This document shows, in pieces, positions 7,280 through 16,360 of a stretch of DNA of 32,004 nucleotides. Source of the stretch: an uncultured Lachnospiraceae bacterium (lineage in GTDB: Bacteria > Bacillota > Clostridia > Lachnospirales > Lachnospiraceae); the NCBI GenBank assembly GCA_937910785.1, contig CALDLG010000169.1, forward strand, positions 1 to 32,004. The letters are read 5' to 3'. Every line of letters starts with the position of its first letter. Position 1 is the stretch's first letter. The notes under the pieces are model-generated. The model worked only from the letters and a program-made list of their open reading frames with translations, was not told the origin of the DNA and did no database searches. The translations under genes were made by a program, and so were the position numbers.

Positions 7280-10200
7280 CTAACCAAAATACGCAACACC
7301 CGACTCGAAGATCTTCAGATCCTGTTCACCGTAAATATTCACTGCAACGCCGTCTCCCCTTCTTTCGGAATGTGTCATCTTTCCAAGGCACCGTCCGTCA
7401 GGAGAGGTGATGCCTTCGATCGAAGCATAGGAACCGTTGATGTTCCATTCCTCGTCCATCGACACATTGCCATTGATATCCGCATACTGGGTCGCTACCT
7501 GTCCGTTCGCAAAAAGTCTGTCCAGCCATTCCTTCGACGCCACGAAGCGGCCTTCTCCATGGGACGCCGGGTTTACATAAGTATTTCCCGGTACCGCCAT
7601 CCGCAGCCAGGGGGATTTATTGGATACCACTTTCAAATATGCCATTTTGGAAATATGGCGGTTGATGGTATTAAACGTCAGGGTTGGCGAATCCTCTTTC
7701 TGTCCGGTAATTTCACCGTAGGGCACGAGTCCCAATTTAATCAGCGCCTGAAATCCGTTACAGATACCGAGCGCCAGCCCGTCTCTTTCCTGCAATAATT
7801 TCATGACCGCTTCTTTCATGCGCTCGTTCTGGAATGCCGTCGCGAAAAACTTCGCGGAGCCGTCCGGCTCGTCACCCGCGGAAAAGCCGCCGGGGAACAT
7901 AATAATCTGTGCCTGTCCGATCGCCTTCTCGAAAACGCCCACGCTCTCCCGAATATCTGACGCTGTCATGTTTTTAAATACTTTCGTAATGACATCCGCT
8001 CCGGCATTTTCAAAAGCTCTGGCGCTGTCATATTCACAGTTCGTTCCCGGAAAGACCGGAATGAAGACGGTCGGTCTTGCGGTTTTATGCTTACATACAT
8101 AGATTTCTTTCGCGTGATAAACCTCCGAAGCAACCGGGCTCTTATCCTTCCCCGCCGTATAAGGGAACACCTTATCCAGTCTGGAAGTCCACGCCTGCAG
8201 TGCCTCCTCCATCGTGATTCTCACATCGCCGCATACAAAGACGGCTTCCTCCGTCACCTCGCCAACCGTCACGCAGAACTCCTCCTGCGACACCAGTTCC
8301 TCCGCTGCTGCCGCAGGCATTTCCGCAACAATATTCCCCAGACCGTTTTCGAAAAGCGCATCCGTACCAAAGCTTTCATCCACCGCAACGCCCATCCTGC
8401 TGCCAAATGCCATTTTGCTTACCGCCGCTGCCACGCCCTTTGCATCCGGAGCATAAGCCGACAGAATCTTCTTTTCGGACATCAGGGACATCACTTTGTC
8501 ATATACCTGCATCACCTTTTCATAAACAGGCAGGTCGTATTCGTCCCTCGCAATCCGGAAAAGTACGAGCTTATTGCCCGCCTGTTTCAGTTCCGGGCTG
8601 ACGATATCCTGCTTTTTACCGATATCCACCGCAAAGGATACGAGTGTCGGCGGCACATCGATCTCATTGAATGTCCCGGACATGGAATCTTTTCCGCCGA
8701 TGGAAGGCAGTCCGTATGCGATCTGCGCCTTATATGCGCCAAGCAGCGCCGCAAAAGGCTGGCTCCAGCGCCCCGCCTCTTCCGTCATACGCCGGAAATA
8801 TTCCTGAAATGTGAACCGGATCTTCTTATAATCGCCGCCGTTTGCCACGATCTTCGCCATCGATTCCGTCACCGCGTAAACCGCGCCATGATAAGGGCTC
8901 CAGCTGGACAGATAAGGATCGAAGCCATAACTCATCATCGTTACGGTATCCGTTTTTCCTTCCAGTACCGGAAGCTTCGCCGCCATCACCTGCGTTTCCG
9001 TCAGCTGGTATTTTCCGCCGTAAGGCATATAAACGCTGCCTGCGCCGATGGATGCGTCGAACATCTCCACAAGTCCCTTCTGGGAGCATACATTCAGATC
9101 ATTCAGCAGCGTAAGCCAGGCTTTTTTTACATCTCCCTGTTTTAAGGCCTCTTCCACCGCAGGAACCGCTATTTTATTCAGGTAATCATCCTCCGGCGCC
9201 GGCATGTCCACACAGACGTCGGTCTCCTGATGCGCGCCGTTCGTATCAAGGAACGCTCTGGAAATATTGACGATCTCTTTCCCGCGCCATTTCAAAACAA
9301 GTCTCGGTTCCTTCGTCACAACGGCAACCACAACCGCTTCCAGATTCTCTTCCGCAGCATACCGCAGAAAAGTCTCCGCATCCCTGGGCGATACGACAAC
9401 CGCCATACGCTCCTGAGATTCGGAAATCGCTAACTCCGTACCATCCAGACCCGCGTATTTCTTCGGGACCTTATCCAGATCCACAACAAGGCCGTCCGCC
9501 AGTTCCCCGATTGCGACGGAAACGCCGCCCGCACCGAAATCATTACATTTCTTAATGAGCCTGCTGACCTCTTCCCGCCGGAACAGACGCTGGATTTTAC
9601 GTTCCGTCGGCGCATTTCCCTTCTGAACCTCCGCGCCGCAGGTCTCAATAGAGCTTTCCGTATGAACCTTGGAAGAACCCGTCGCTCCGCCGCAGCCGTC
9701 ACGTCCGGTCCTGCCGCCCAACAGAATAATCATATCGTCCGGATCGGAAGTTTCACGAATCACATTTTTCCTCGGCGCCGCACCCATAACCGCGCCGATT
9801 TCCATTCTCTTCGCCACATAATCGGGATGATAGATTTCCCTGACCAGTCCCGTCGCAAGCCCGATCTGGTTTCCATAGGAGGAATAACCGCCCGCCGCGC
9901 CGCGCACCAGCTTCTTCTGAGACAGTTTGCCCTTTAATGTATCCGCAACGGGCACCGTCGGATCCGCTGCCCCCGTAACACGCATCGCCTGATAAACATA
10001 GCCGCGCCCGGAAAGCGGATCGCGGATTGCGCCGCCAAGGCAGGTCGCCGCACCGCCGAAAGGTTCGATCTCCGTCGGATGATTATGAGTTTCATTTTTG
10101 AAAAAGACGAGCCATTCCTCGGTGACCGGTCCGTCGCCATAGTCCATTTCCACCGGAACCACTACCGAACAGGCATTGATCTCATCGGACTGCTCCATAT

Positions 10201-11080
10201 CCTCTAATTTTCCGTCCTTTTTCAGTTTGCGCATCGCCATCAGCGCAAGGTCCATCAGACAGACGAACTTATCAGGTCTGTCCGCGAAAATTTCTTCCCT
10301 CGTCCGCAGATAATCCTCATAGGTTTCCCGAATCGGCTTCTGATAATAACCGTCCCGGAAAGCGACCTTTTTCAGTTCAGTCGAAAAGGTCGTATGACGG
10401 CAGTGATCGGACCAGTAAGTGTCCAAGACCCGGATTTCCGTCATCGTCGGGTCTCTGTGCTCTTCTTCCGTATAGTAATTGCGGATATGAAGGAAATCCT
10501 GAAATGTCATCGCAAGCCCCAGTGAATCATAAAGCTCCCGGAACGCTTTCTCCGGCATGGAACGGAAATTTACAAGAGAGGCCACATCCGCCGGTTCTTC
10601 ATAAACGGTAATCAACGTCTCCGGTTTTACCATATCCGTCTCTCTGGAATCCACCGGATTGATGCAGTACGCCTTTATTTTTGCAAATTCTTCATCCGAA
10701 ATTTGTCCTGTTATTAAATATGTAACGGCAGTCCTGATAATGGGCTCTTCATCTTCTTTCAGGAATTTCACGCACTGTACCGCTGAATCCGCTCTCTGAT
10801 CGAACTGCCCCGGCAGGTATTCCACGCTGAATACCCGTCCGTCCGCCGGTATTTCGATTTCTTCCTCATATAAAAGATCAACAGGCGGTTCTGAAAAGAC
10901 TGTCCTGCATGCCTTATCAAAAACCCCCTGTGACACATTTTCCACATCATACCGGATAAATACCCGGACATCCTTTACGCCTGCAATGCCGAGATAACTT
11001 CCGAGCTCTTCCTTCAGCTCCTTTGCCTTCACCGCAAAGGGCTCCTTTTTTTCCACATAAATGCGCTTTACATTTCCCAT
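7280..11080 (-). CDS. purL: Phosphoribosylformylglycinamidine synthase, single-chain form
   Basis: This enzyme performs step four of purine synthesis, converting FGAR, glutamine and ATP to FGAM. At 1,266 residues it is the long form with all parts in one chain. An N-terminal PurS-like region and linker reach to about residue 200, with SDHCRHTTF at 224-232. The first synthase half contains NETHNHPTEIEPFGGA at 329-344. A second synthase half follows (GGKDSMSGTF), and the glutaminase domain starts near residue 995 (FPGTNCEYDSA). The glutaminase nucleophile is Cys1107 in LGICNGFQ, with His1237 and Glu1239 in HSERRGD. All key motifs are present and the frame is unbroken. It stands apart from other purine genes in this window. 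The start at 11080 follows GGGAGG. The 81-base gap upstream contains no recognisable purine riboswitch or terminator. Confidence 0.97.
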   Translation of the reverse strand: MGNVKRIYVEKKEPFAVKAKELKEELGSYLGIAGVKDVRVFIRYDVENVSQGVFDKACRTVFSEPPVDLLYEEEIEIPADGRVFSVEYLPGQFDQRADSAVQCVKFLKEDEEPIIRTAVTYLITGQISDEEFAKIKAYCINPVDSRETDMVKPETLITVYEEPADVASLVNFRSMPEKAFRELYDSLGLAMTFQDFLHIRNYYTEEEHRDPTMTEIRVLDTYWSDHCRHTTFSTELKKVAFRDGYYQKPIRETYEDYLRTREEIFADRPDKFVCLMDLALMAMRKLKKDGKLEDMEQSDEINACSVVVPVEMDYGDGPVTEEWLVFFKNETHNHPTEIEPFGGAATCLGGAIRDPLSGRGYVYQAMRVTGAADPTVPVADTLKGKLSQKKLVRGAAGGYSSYGNQIGLATGLVREIYHPDYVAKRMEIGAVMGAAPRKNVIRETSDPDDMIILLGGRTGRDGCGGATGSSKVHTESSIETCGAEVQKGNAPTERKIQRLFRREEVSRLIKKCNDFGAGGVSVAIGELADGLVVDLDKVPKKYAGLDGTELAISESQERMAVVVSPRDAETFLRYAAEENLEAVVVAVVTKEPRLVLKWRGKEIVNISRAFLDTNGAHQETDVCVDMPAPEDDYLNKIAVPAVEEALKQGDVKKAWLTLLNDLNVCSQKGLVEMFDASIGAGSVYMPYGGKYQLTETQVMAAKLPVLEGKTDTVTMMSYGFDPYLSSWSPYHGAVYAVTESMAKIVANGGDYKKIRFTFQEYFRRMTEEAGRWSQPFAALLGAYKAQIAYGLPSIGGKDSMSGTFNEIDVPPTLVSFAVDIGKKQDIVSPELKQAGNKLVLFRIARDEYDLPVYEKVMQVYDKVMSLMSEKKILSAYAPDAKGVAAAVSKMAFGSRMGVAVDESFGTDALFENGLGNIVAEMPAAAAEELVSQEEFCVTVGEVTEEAVFVCGDVRITMEEALQAWTSRLDKVFPYTAGKDKSPVASEVYHAKEIYVCKHKTARPTVFIPVFPGTNCEYDSARAFENAGADVITKVFKNMTASDIRESVGVFEKAIGQAQIIMFPGGFSAGDEPDGSAKFFATAFQNERMKEAVMKLLQERDGLALGICNGFQALIKLGLVPYGEITGQKEDSPTLTFNTINRHISKMAYLKVVSNKSPWLRMAVPGNTYVNPASHGEGRFVASKEWLDRLFANGQVATQYADINGNVSMDEEWNINGSYASIEGITSPDGRCLGKMTHSERRGDGVAVNIYGEQDLKIFESGVAYFG

Positions 11081-11161
11081 AGTGCGTTTGATTCCTCCCT
11101 GTTCTTAATCCGCTGTTTCCTTTACCGTCCAATGCCGCAGCCCGGATGCCTTCTCCCGCCG

Positions 11162-11746
11162 TCAGTCCACATCGATCAGAAGTCCTGCCACAATATACAG
11201 AAGCTGTTTGTCTACCATCGCCTCCGTAATTCCCATTGTCTGGGAATTAATTTTCATACCCTCCAGCACATACATAATATTGTAAGCCGCCCCCTGCGGA
11301 TCTTCACAATAGAACTCGCCGGAAGCAATGCCTGATTCGATCAGCTTCACCAGCACCTTCACGCCTGCTTCAAACTGCCTGCGCATCATCTGGTCCTGCT
11401 TATCCCTGTTTTCAAAGGCATATTCATAAACCGCCATTGTAAGATTATTCTTTTTCCGCAGAAGCTCTTTCTTCTGCTCCTTTAAAAACAGCGTCAGAAT
11501 ATCCGCCGCCGAATCTTCACCCGCAATACTCTCCGAAAAGACATCGTCGATCTCTTCCGCGTCCTTCTGCAATACCGCCAGCAAAAGCTCTTCCGTACTT
11601 CCAAAATACAGATAAAGACCTCCGCGGCTGATATCGCATGCTTCCACGATATCCTTCATGGTCACATTTTTATACCCTTTTTCCACAAAGACCTTTCTGG
11701 CCGTCTCCAATATGTACTGCTTCTTTTGTAACGATTTTTCACCCAT
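11162..11746 (-). CDS. TetR/AcrR-family transcriptional regulator
   Basis: This is a 194-residue one-domain-plus-sensor repressor. The N-terminal DNA-binding region runs from ILETARKVFVEKGYKNVTMKDI to the recognition helix ISRGGLYLYFGSTEELLLAVL (about residues 12-60), a clear TetR pattern. The remaining all-helical part should bind a ligand and dimerise. It lies 20 bases after the unassigned small protein and 81 bases before purL, all on one strand. No membrane pump or enzyme gene that would reveal its ligand is adjacent. Whether it controls purL, its own pair or a distant target cannot be told. Confidence 0.9.
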   Translation of the reverse strand: MGEKSLQKKQYILETARKVFVEKGYKNVTMKDIVEACDISRGGLYLYFGSTEELLLAVLQKDAEEIDDVFSESIAGEDSAADILTLFLKEQKKELLRKKNNLTMAVYEYAFENRDKQDQMMRRQFEAGVKVLVKLIESGIASGEFYCEDPQGAAYNIMYVLEGMKINSQTMGITEAMVDKQLLYIVAGLLIDVD

Positions 11747-11766
11747 AAAAAAATAATACCTTTCTC

Positions 11767-12237
11767 TCAGCTAAACGGCCTGTCCCAGAATTCCAGATTT
11801 TCCTTCATCTTCTTTACGATATTCAGAAAAATCCGGTCCTGAACCGCCTCCGACCACATTCTGCCTTTCGTCATTCCGCCCATCACATATTTGGACAGAA
11901 TCCCCTTCAGGATATCCATCCTCGTGATATCTGAACGGGAAATTGCCCGCAGCTCATCCTGTTTCGTAACAATCCTGTTACGGGAATAAACATACCGGTA
12001 ATTCTTATCAAGCAGCTTCGTCCGCTGCACTTCTTTGACAAAACCAAGCAGCGTACTGTCAAAAACAGGAAACGTAATCGAATGCTCCCCGATGCCGGAA
12101 CCCGTATAAGTTTCCGAAACATCGCTGCCTGACTTTTCCTCCAGCCAGGGCAGATACCGTATCAGCCGTTCCACATCCGGCTTATATTCCTGTACCACCT
12201 GTTTTCTGTACTCTATATCTTCCTTATCCGTCGCCAT
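11767..12237 (-). CDS. Conserved-looking protein of unknown function, 156 residues
   Basis: I do not recognise this protein. The start at 12237 (MATDKEDIEYRK) is preferred because GGAGG lies five bases upstream of it. An earlier in-frame ATG at 12267 has no ribosome site. The sequence is soluble, mixed helical and charged, with an N-terminal helix (EYRKQVVQEYKPDVERLIRY), a central beta-rich part around ITFPVFDSTLLGFV and a C-terminal helical part with MTKGRMWSEAVQDRIFLNIV. No signal peptide, membrane segment or catalytic motif is visible. It is the first gene before the TetR regulator, 20 bases apart, and diverges from the cyclic-nucleotide-binding-like protein. A partner role with the TetR protein is possible but not supported by more than proximity. 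Confidence 0.8.
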   Translation of the reverse strand: MATDKEDIEYRKQVVQEYKPDVERLIRYLPWLEEKSGSDVSETYTGSGIGEHSITFPVFDSTLLGFVKEVQRTKLLDKNYRYVYSRNRIVTKQDELRAISRSDITRMDILKGILSKYVMGGMTKGRMWSEAVQDRIFLNIVKKMKENLEFWDRPFS

Positions 12238-12377
12238 GCATTCCTCCATGATACCGCCCTGCGGCACCGCAAATCATTCCGTTTCCGAAAACCATACTAC
12301 TTAATATTTTATCATATCTTTCCTAAAAGTACAGTATAAGTTTCCCTTTTGTCCTATACGTCTTCCTCTTGTTTTTA

Positions 12378-12386
12378 TGCTATAAT
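12378..12386 (+). promoter_or_regulatory. Extended -10 promoter of the cyclic-nucleotide-binding-like gene
   Basis: TGC followed by TATAAT (12378-12386) is a perfect extended -10 element with no good -35 box, as is typical of this promoter class. Transcription would begin near 12393. That leaves the ATG at 12398 without a leader and supports the ATG at 12449, which has a GGGGAG site, as the true start of the next gene. Confidence 0.65.
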
Positions 12387-12448
12387 CATTTTATAATATG
12401 ATTATACTAATGCATCATGTCTGGCCCACAGACAGAGGGGAGTTATTT

Positions 12449-14707
12449 ATGGCAGTAAAAGAATTTCCAATGGGAACCGTTCTCATTCAAAGCGAGCAGG
12501 CAATCTCTGCCCTGCACGTTATTACCAAAGGCTCGGTAAAGGCATCCTATCCGGGCGGCGAATTTTTTCTGAACAAAGGAGATGTTATCGGTGTCTGCGA
12601 ACTCGCATATGACTCTTATTTTATTTCCTATCAGGCGGTCGAGGATACGGCGCTTGCTTCCTATGCCTGCGCGGACGGACATTTAGCCGAGCTTCTCCGC
12701 ACGAAATCGGATCTTTCCAATCTTATTGTAAGCTCTCTGTTCAGACAGCTGAAAGAGATTCTCGATCAATATGAACTGATGAAATTTGACTGCGATAATT
12801 TCTACCAGTATCTGATGAAAAGCTATTCCGAATACGGACGCTTTACGGCAAAGCACGGCATTGCCACCAGAGTGCTTCCGGCGCTTGAGGATCTCTCGGA
12901 AATGGAACTGGAAGACGATGTTCCGGACTGGCTGAACAGTTATTACGGACAGTTACAGCGTATCATGAAAAGCATTACCGCCAAGTCGCAGATTGCCGAC
13001 TTTATCCTCGGTATGCTGTTAAAAGCAAGTCAGGATGTCTATGAAATCTTCTCCGTCTGCCGCGAGCTCTATGAATACAAAGCGGAAATCGCCGGACTGC
13101 TGATGAACGAAAACAAACTTGACTTCTTCGATCTCTATGCGAGCATTCTGTACCGGATCGGTGCACATGACGAAGATTCCACCGCGATCACTGCCGCTCT
13201 CGGCACAATGATGATCCAGCTGGAAAATCAGGATTCCATCGACAGGGATATGTACAAAAACCGCGTTCAGGAATACAAGAACAAACTGGAAACGCTCCAG
13301 AACGCAACGGATTCACCGGAAGAACAAACTTCTTCCGATGTACCGGATCTTACGGATTCCCTGCATACCATTCTGACCTATGCCGGCTGTGATGAGGAAA
13401 CGACGACAAACTTCAAAGCTGTTATCGATAAATACAATAACCTTTCCGACAAAAACGCTTCCGACGATGCGGGCAGAAAACTGCGTCTGACGATCAGCAA
13501 GCTGTTCTACAAGGTTTACTCACAGGCCTTTATGAAAAGCCTGTCCGATTCCAACATCCCGAAGATTGTCAAGATGTTCTTCAACTTCGGCTATGTGGAT
13601 GAGAAGCTGGCGGGCATGGAAAACGCAGCTTATCTTTACTCCATCGTGGATTCCCTTCCAAGCGATCCGTCCCGGAATGTCTATACCGCTTACGAATGGA
13701 TGAAGGAAGTATACGAAGGCCGCAAGGCGCCCTGCCGTAACGAATTCGACAACGATTACGCGGCTTATGTACATGAGCTGAAAGTAACCGGCAAGATTAC
13801 GGCGGCGGAAGAAGCTCCCATGCTGACGGACCGCTCCAAGCAGGTACAGTTCGAACTGGACAATATGTTCCAGTCCGTCAATAAAATGACCTTCGGGCGA
13901 ATCAGCATCTTCTGTCCGGTCTTTACGGAAAGCAATGTATTAAAAGATCTGCAGGAATCTCTCGTATCCGCCGATAAGGTAAGGGAAAGCTTCGAGCGCA
14001 TTCGTTCACTCGATTACAGCGCATATTACCGCGATACCATGTACAGCAATCCGGACCTCGGTATTCCGAAGGAGTCCGTCAGCGTGGAAATACTGCCCGA
14101 TGTCATTCTGATGCCCAATGTCGGCGTCCGCGGCGTTATGTGGCAGGAAATCGAAGGCCGCAAGCGTACCACGCCGGCCCGCATGATGGTATCTCTTTTC
14201 CAGATGGAGGATCTTGGAAATATTCTCGTCCGGCTGACCGGAGAATATCGCTGGGAAATGTGCAAGCGTATTCAGGGCGCAAGATGGAACGATGTGTCGG
14301 AACCGTCCCTCACGAGCGAATATTTCGATTATATCCAGTTCTACAAAAAGAACAGAGAGCTTTCCGCCGATGCTAAGGAAAAAGTGAAGCTCAGCATGCA
14401 GAAGGCTAAGAACAGCTTTAAAGAAATGTTTATCCGGGATTATGAATCATGGATTATCTATGAAGGATCGGGTTCTCCCCGTCTGAATAAGGTAGCCCGT
14501 ACGATTCTGTTCACACACTGCCCGTTCGCCAAAGAGGTACGGGACAAACTGAAGGCCAACCCTCTGTATAAGGAAATGATGGACCGCTACGGCGTCAAAC
14601 AGTCCCAGAAGGTTCACCACATGGACAATCTGATCCAGAAGGTAAAGAATTCCGGAGCGGAGGTGCCGGAAGAAATTGCAGATCAGAGAGCATTCCTGCT
14701 AATGTAA
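12449..14707 (+). CDS. Large protein with N-terminal cyclic-nucleotide-binding-like domain, function unknown
   Basis: The product is 752 residues. The first 110 or so have the beta-roll pattern of the CRP/cNMP-binding fold: FPMGTVLIQSEQAISALHVITKGSV, then the glycine-rich GGEFFLNKGDVIGVCELAYD. The classic phosphate-binding arginine motif is not obvious, so ligand binding is uncertain. No C-terminal helix-turn-helix follows, unlike CRP or FNR. A helical middle and a long C-terminal region come instead, with blocks such as PDVILMPNVGVRGVMWQEIE and RTTPARMMVSLFQMEDLGN near residues 545-600 that I cannot place in any family. There is no signal peptide or membrane helix, so it is probably cytosolic. 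The start at 12449 is chosen from GGGGAG six bases upstream and the promoter position. It is a single-gene unit ending in a strong terminator. It may be a scaffold or sensor; no function is claimed. Confidence 0.85.
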   Translation: MAVKEFPMGTVLIQSEQAISALHVITKGSVKASYPGGEFFLNKGDVIGVCELAYDSYFISYQAVEDTALASYACADGHLAELLRTKSDLSNLIVSSLFRQLKEILDQYELMKFDCDNFYQYLMKSYSEYGRFTAKHGIATRVLPALEDLSEMELEDDVPDWLNSYYGQLQRIMKSITAKSQIADFILGMLLKASQDVYEIFSVCRELYEYKAEIAGLLMNENKLDFFDLYASILYRIGAHDEDSTAITAALGTMMIQLENQDSIDRDMYKNRVQEYKNKLETLQNATDSPEEQTSSDVPDLTDSLHTILTYAGCDEETTTNFKAVIDKYNNLSDKNASDDAGRKLRLTISKLFYKVYSQAFMKSLSDSNIPKIVKMFFNFGYVDEKLAGMENAAYLYSIVDSLPSDPSRNVYTAYEWMKEVYEGRKAPCRNEFDNDYAAYVHELKVTGKITAAEEAPMLTDRSKQVQFELDNMFQSVNKMTFGRISIFCPVFTESNVLKDLQESLVSADKVRESFERIRSLDYSAYYRDTMYSNPDLGIPKESVSVEILPDVILMPNVGVRGVMWQEIEGRKRTTPARMMVSLFQMEDLGNILVRLTGEYRWEMCKRIQGARWNDVSEPSLTSEYFDYIQFYKKNRELSADAKEKVKLSMQKAKNSFKEMFIRDYESWIIYEGSGSPRLNKVARTILFTHCPFAKEVRDKLKANPLYKEMMDRYGVKQSQKVHHMDNLIQKVKNSGAEVPEEIADQRAFLLM

Positions 14708-14736
14708 AAATCCGGACTGTTTCTGAATATAACAAC

Positions 14737-14778
14737 CAAAAAACGGCGGGCCACTGAAAGGCCGCGCCGTTTTTATTT
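14737..14778. terminator. Bidirectional terminator between convergent genes
   Basis: The stem pairs 14741-14751 with 14759-14770, 11 bp with one bulged G at 14763 and a 7-base loop. A T-rich tract follows at 14769-14778, and a run of A at 14737-14742 gives the matching U run on the other strand. It can end both the cyclic-nucleotide-binding-like gene on the plus strand and the MFS gene on the minus strand. Confidence 0.88.
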
Positions 14779-14797
14779 TATAACCGCTTCATTCTCA

Positions 14798-16129
14798 TTA
14801 CTTCTTATCCGTCGGTTTCACAAGCACAAGGCTCAGTACCAATGCGATCACATAAAGCACGATCGTCGCATAGAGTACACACTGATAGCCAGTTGGATTG
14901 ACCGTAATAACCGATCCGTCCGCAAGCGCATGCTCCACCGGTTCTCCGAAATGGTTTACGATCCAGGTCGCCATCTGGTTTCCGGTCAGTCCCGCAAACG
15001 CCCATGCGGAAAGCGTAATTCCATGAATCGCACTGATATTTCCCATACCATAATGATCGGACAGAAGCGTCGGCACATTGGAGAATCCGCCGCCGTATCC
15101 CGCGTTAACAACGAAGATCAGGCCGAGTACAAGTGCGATCAGCAGACCATTGCCTTCTCCGTTCTTAATACCGCTTGTCACCATAACGATGCCTGTAAAG
15201 GCAATCGAAAGAATAAAGATCAGCTTATAAATGGTATTTCTGTCCTTCATCGTATCCGCCCATGCGGAGAAACCAAGCCGGCCGCCAGCATTGAAAATTG
15301 CCGAAATCGTGGAAATAACGCCCGCAAAAGCTGCCAGTCCGATACATTTTACGATCATCTTTTCCTGTGAAATCAATGCGAGTCCGCAGGTGATATTAAT
15401 ATAAAACATCAGCCAGATGCCGATATAGTTGGAAATCGGTTTCGTCTTTAAAACCGCCATAATGCTCTGGCTCTCTTCCTTATTCTGAGGCTCATGCCAG
15501 TCATCCGGTTTCTTTAAAAGCAGATGCCCCGCAAACATCATGACGAAGTATACGACCGCCAGTATCAGAAACATCTTATAAATGCCGCCCTCTCCAAGTC
15601 CGCTCAGCATTCCCTGCATAATCGGGCTTGCAATCGCCTTGGCCGCACCGAATCCGGCAACCGCAAGGCCTGTCGCAAGACCTTTCCTGTCCTTGAACCA
15701 GAGCATCAGCGTCTTGACCGGAGACAGATAACCCGTTCCGAGCCCGATACCCATAATAAATCCATAACATATGTAGATTCCGATCAATGCCAGCGCGCTG
15801 CCCTTATGCGCCCCGCCGTAATAAATGAAGAATCCTGTACCCGCCATGCCGGCCGCAAAGCAGATCGATGCGATCAAGGACGACTTATGAATGTCCTTCT
15901 CCACAACATTTCCAAGAAACGCCGCCGACATTCCGAGGAAAAAGATGGCAAAACTGAATGCCCATTCCGTCGCTCCTTTGGAAAAGCCGATATAATCCGC
16001 GATCTCCTGGCTGAAAATTGACCAACAGTAAACAGTACCGATGCTGCAATGAAGCAGCAATGCGGGAATTGCAGCACGCACCCATTTATTGGTACGCCAG
16101 CCTCCCTGATTTTTCACACTCTCTCCCAT
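14798..16129 (-). CDS. OFA-family MFS transporter (oxalate/formate antiporter type)
   Basis: This is a 443-residue transporter with about twelve membrane helices. The N-terminal IPALLLHCSIGTVYCWSIFS and the cytoplasmic loop motif LSPVKTLMLWFKDRKGLATG at about residues 130-155 are strong signatures of the oxalate:formate antiporter branch of the major facilitator superfamily. The C-terminal half repeats the pattern with NAGYGGGFSNVPTLLSDHYG. It is a single-gene unit with its own promoter (16175-16203) and shares a terminator with its convergent neighbour. Members of this branch move small organic acids such as formate, oxalate or lactate. The actual substrate cannot be read here, and no oxalate-degrading gene is nearby. 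Confidence 0.9.
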   Translation of the reverse strand: MGESVKNQGGWRTNKWVRAAIPALLLHCSIGTVYCWSIFSQEIADYIGFSKGATEWAFSFAIFFLGMSAAFLGNVVEKDIHKSSLIASICFAAGMAGTGFFIYYGGAHKGSALALIGIYICYGFIMGIGLGTGYLSPVKTLMLWFKDRKGLATGLAVAGFGAAKAIASPIMQGMLSGLGEGGIYKMFLILAVVYFVMMFAGHLLLKKPDDWHEPQNKEESQSIMAVLKTKPISNYIGIWLMFYINITCGLALISQEKMIVKCIGLAAFAGVISTISAIFNAGGRLGFSAWADTMKDRNTIYKLIFILSIAFTGIVMVTSGIKNGEGNGLLIALVLGLIFVVNAGYGGGFSNVPTLLSDHYGMGNISAIHGITLSAWAFAGLTGNQMATWIVNHFGEPVEHALADGSVITVNPTGYQCVLYATIVLYVIALVLSLVLVKPTDKK

Positions 16130-16174
16130 ATTACTCTCTCTTCCTTTACACTTTAGTATTTTTTACTAACTACT

Positions 16175-16203
16175 ACTTTACACTAATCCCATGCAGATTT
16201 CAA
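16175..16203 (-). promoter_or_regulatory. Promoter of the OFA transporter gene
   Basis: On the minus strand TTGAAA (16198-16203) and TAAAGT (16175-16180) are 17 bases apart, about 45 bases upstream of the start codon. A short inverted repeat, TTAGTA-5-TACTAA (16153-16169), lies just downstream of the -10 box. A nine-base direct repeat CTTTACACT occurs at 16144-16152 and 16176-16184, 32 bases apart. Both are possible regulator sites. Confidence 0.6.
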
Positions 16204-16325
16204 TCCCATTTTTCCATCCGGAACCCTCTCGAAAATCCACGCATTGACAAACCTCTGCCCGTTTTCATCTTTCCTTCCGTCATCTATATTTTGGCCAAAA
16301 AATTGATCGCGCATTTTTACATCTT

Positions 16326-16354
16326 TTGACAGTTTTCGCTAATATAGTTATATT
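16326..16354 (+). promoter_or_regulatory. Consensus promoter of a probable noncoding RNA
   Basis: TTGACA (16326-16331), a 17-base spacer and TATATT (16349-16354) form an almost perfect housekeeping promoter facing right. The 10-base palindrome GAATATATTC (16361-16370) sits at the expected start point and could be an operator. No start codon with a ribosome site follows before the terminator at 16465-16515. Confidence 0.78.
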
Positions 16355-16360
16355 TCTTTC

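Noticed and set aside
8087..9145. Long plus-strand open frame opposite purL
   Set aside because: It is antisense to an intact, motif-complete purL, rich in Arg/His/Cys as expected of a shadow frame, and has no ribosome site.
11081..11161. Purine riboswitch before purL
   Set aside because: The gap is only 81 bases and shows neither the conserved junction core nor a terminator stem.
12398..12448. Upstream start of the cyclic-nucleotide-binding-like gene
   Set aside because: It begins only about five bases after the likely transcription start and lacks a ribosome site. The ATG at 12449 has both spacing and GGGGAG.
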